Shown here: positions 8,850-9,970 of the stretch, piece by piece
Numbering within the stretch: position 1 is the first letter of the stretch
Layout: every line of letters begins with the position of its first letter
DNA from: Candidatus Competibacteraceae bacterium
GTDB taxonomy: Bacteria; Pseudomonadota; Gammaproteobacteria; Competibacterales; Competibacteraceae
Length of the DNA stretch: 9,970 bases
Direction: 5' to 3'
NCBI GenBank assembly: GCA_020445005.1
Contig: JAGRHM010000093.1
Coordinates: 1 to 9,970, forward strand
Program-made: the position numbers and the translations under genes
The notes under the pieces: model-generated
What the model saw: the letters and a program-made list of their open reading frames with translations, nothing else
Database searches by the model: none
What the model was told of the DNA's origin: nothing

Positions 8850-9970
8850 GGCGGGTCGGAGAAAAAGGCCATGTTGGGATGTTCCACGGTCGGCACGACC
8901 AGGGTGCGATCGAGGAAATCGTTGCCTTGTTCGCAGGAGGTTTCCGCGATCAGCAGGCAGCCGTAACAGGCCGCGCAGTGGAGAAAGCGCCGTTCGTAGG
9001 GATCGTCGGGGCGATGGCCGGCGCACACCGGGTCGTTACTGCACAGCCGCCCCCATTCCAGGGCCGCTTGCAGGTGATCGTCGATGCGCTCGCCGGCTTT
9101 GACCAGTCCGCCCAAGGTGCCTTCGGCGTCGGGCGAGGCGGTGTAGAGCAGAATGCCGTATAACGTGGCGGGATCGGCTTCGCGTTCCAGTTCCAGGGCG
9201 CAGATCAGGGCGGCGGCGCGGCCCAGTTGATCGAGGGTGAGCAGGCGCAGGGTGTAGCGCATCAAGACCGTGAGGCCGGCGGATTGAATACCAGGGTTCC
9301 GCAGGCGGCGCAGGATCAGGGTGAAGGCAGCCAGGCCCAAATAGGCTTCGGTTTTACCGCCGCCGGTGGGGAAGAACAAGAGATCGACCACGCTCCGGTC
9401 GTAATGGGCCGGCTCGCTCAGGCCGCGCAGGTTGAGCAGTAGAAAGGCCAATTGGAACGGTCGCCATTCGGGATCGCGCTGGATCTGCTGTTGGGCATCG
9501 CGTTGCCGGGCGGCGCGGGCCATGACCCGGTTCGTCAGGCGGAAGGCGGTAAAGACGTGCGCATCCTGCAAGGCATTCAGCCCGGCGGCGATGCGGTCGG
9601 CGGCCTGGGGGGCGCGGTTGAGCAACTCCTGGGCGATGGGTTGCTGGGCGGCGCATAAGGTGGCGAGTGGCGCCTGCTGGGCGGCGATCCAGGCGCGGTA
9701 GTCAGTGAGCAAGGGCTGCAAGGCGGTGTGGGCGGCGGCGGCATCCGGCAAGGCGGCCAGGGTTTCCATGCGTAGCTCGACTGTCGGCATTTTCGAGGGC
9801 GCGACGAATTCGACCGCGGCGTGGGGAATCCAGGCGGTGCGGACGGCAAAGCAGGGACCTTCAGGATCAAGAACGGCCTCGGTGGCAACGCCATGCCCGA
9901 CGGCGTAGGCGTGGACGTCGCGGTAGTGCAGGTCGGCGACGCGCTCGTCCCAGTCGTCGTGGGCGTTGCG
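8846..9970 (-). pseudogene. DrmA helicase N-terminal part fused in frame to DrmB (DUF1998) C-terminus, 5' end beyond window
   Basis: The open frame enters from the right edge and has 374 codons here. Codons 1-270 look like DrmA, the SNF2/DEAD-like helicase of DISARM: an N-terminal RVADLHYRDVHAYAVGHGV block, then the Walker A segment FFPTGGGKTEAYLGLAAFTL (Lys codon at about 9355-9353) and VLMRYTLRLLTLDQLGRAAA. At about 9160, after ELEREADPATL, the match changes to the DUF1998 C-terminus of DrmB: YGILLYTASPDAEGTLGGLV, then cysteine pairs CSNDPVC and CAACYGC, and ETSCEQGNDFLDR. So the DrmA Walker B, the second helicase lobe and most of DrmB are absent. The frame is unbroken across the join, so a chimera could be made, but it should not hydrolyse ATP as a helicase. 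Order drmA-drmB-drmC is as in known DISARM loci. Confidence 0.8.

Larger units (their letters stand above)
7253..9970 (-). mobile_element. Decayed defence island at the tRNA-Ser 3' end (DISARM/DUF262 remnants plus integrase remnant)
   Basis: Everything from just after the tRNA CCA to the right edge is a series of broken minus-strand genes: drmA::drmB chimera, drmC fragment, DUF262 fragments, integrase C-terminus. A tRNA gene followed immediately by a tyrosine integrase is the classic left border of an integrated island. The fragments keep the DISARM order drmA-drmB-drmC, so the simplest reading is an island shortened by deletions. The far border and any duplicated attachment site lie outside the window; I found no second copy of the tRNA 3' end here. 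Confidence 0.6.

Noticed and set aside
7251..9970. A novel intact defence system
   Set aside because: Every recognisable gene here is truncated, fused or frameshifted and matches known DISARM, DUF262 or integrase families.

Overview
This is a GC-rich bacterial chromosome segment, most likely from a gammaproteobacterium. GuaB, GuaA, TadA, ModA and BluB all read as typical proteobacterial orthologues, guaB-guaA-tadA is a tight operon, and the tRNA gene encodes its own CCA end. I suspect a Competibacter- or Chromatiales-like lineage, but the sequence alone does not establish this.

The layout falls into four parts. (1) Positions 1-2174 are on the minus strand: bluB, which makes the lower ligand of vitamin B12, then modA and modB of a high-affinity molybdate ABC transporter; modB runs off the left edge. 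(2) Positions 2262-5871 are on the plus strand: a good sigma70-type promoter followed by guaB-guaA-tadA. GuaB and GuaA carry out the two steps from IMP to GMP; TadA makes the wobble inosine in tRNA-Arg. guaA has an in-frame TGA at codon 57 of an otherwise full-length 526-codon reading frame, which is unexpected for a usually essential gene. (3) Positions 5897-7250 hold a REP-like pair of palindromes between converging genes, a minus-strand gene for a membrane-anchored TPR/coiled-coil protein with an in-frame hexanucleotide Asp-Ser repeat, and a divergent tRNA-Ser(CGA) gene with a strong promoter.

(4) From position 7253 to the right edge lies what looks like the wreck of a defence island inserted at the 3' end of tRNA-Ser. 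In minus-strand order it contains a drmA helicase 5' part joined in frame to a drmB (DUF1998) 3' end, a frameshifted and 3'-truncated drmC (PLD nuclease), a DUF262 (GmrSD-type) gene with an internal deletion and a 7-bp frameshifting duplication, and the C-terminal half of a tyrosine integrase with a nonsense codon. Gene order is kept while each gene has lost pieces, so I read it as a DISARM-type anti-phage locus collapsed by several deletions, not as a working system. An assembly collapse is the main alternative.

I did not find a convincing, intact, undescribed system. The points most worth checking are the guaA internal stop, the drmA::drmB chimera and the Asp-Ser microsatellite.
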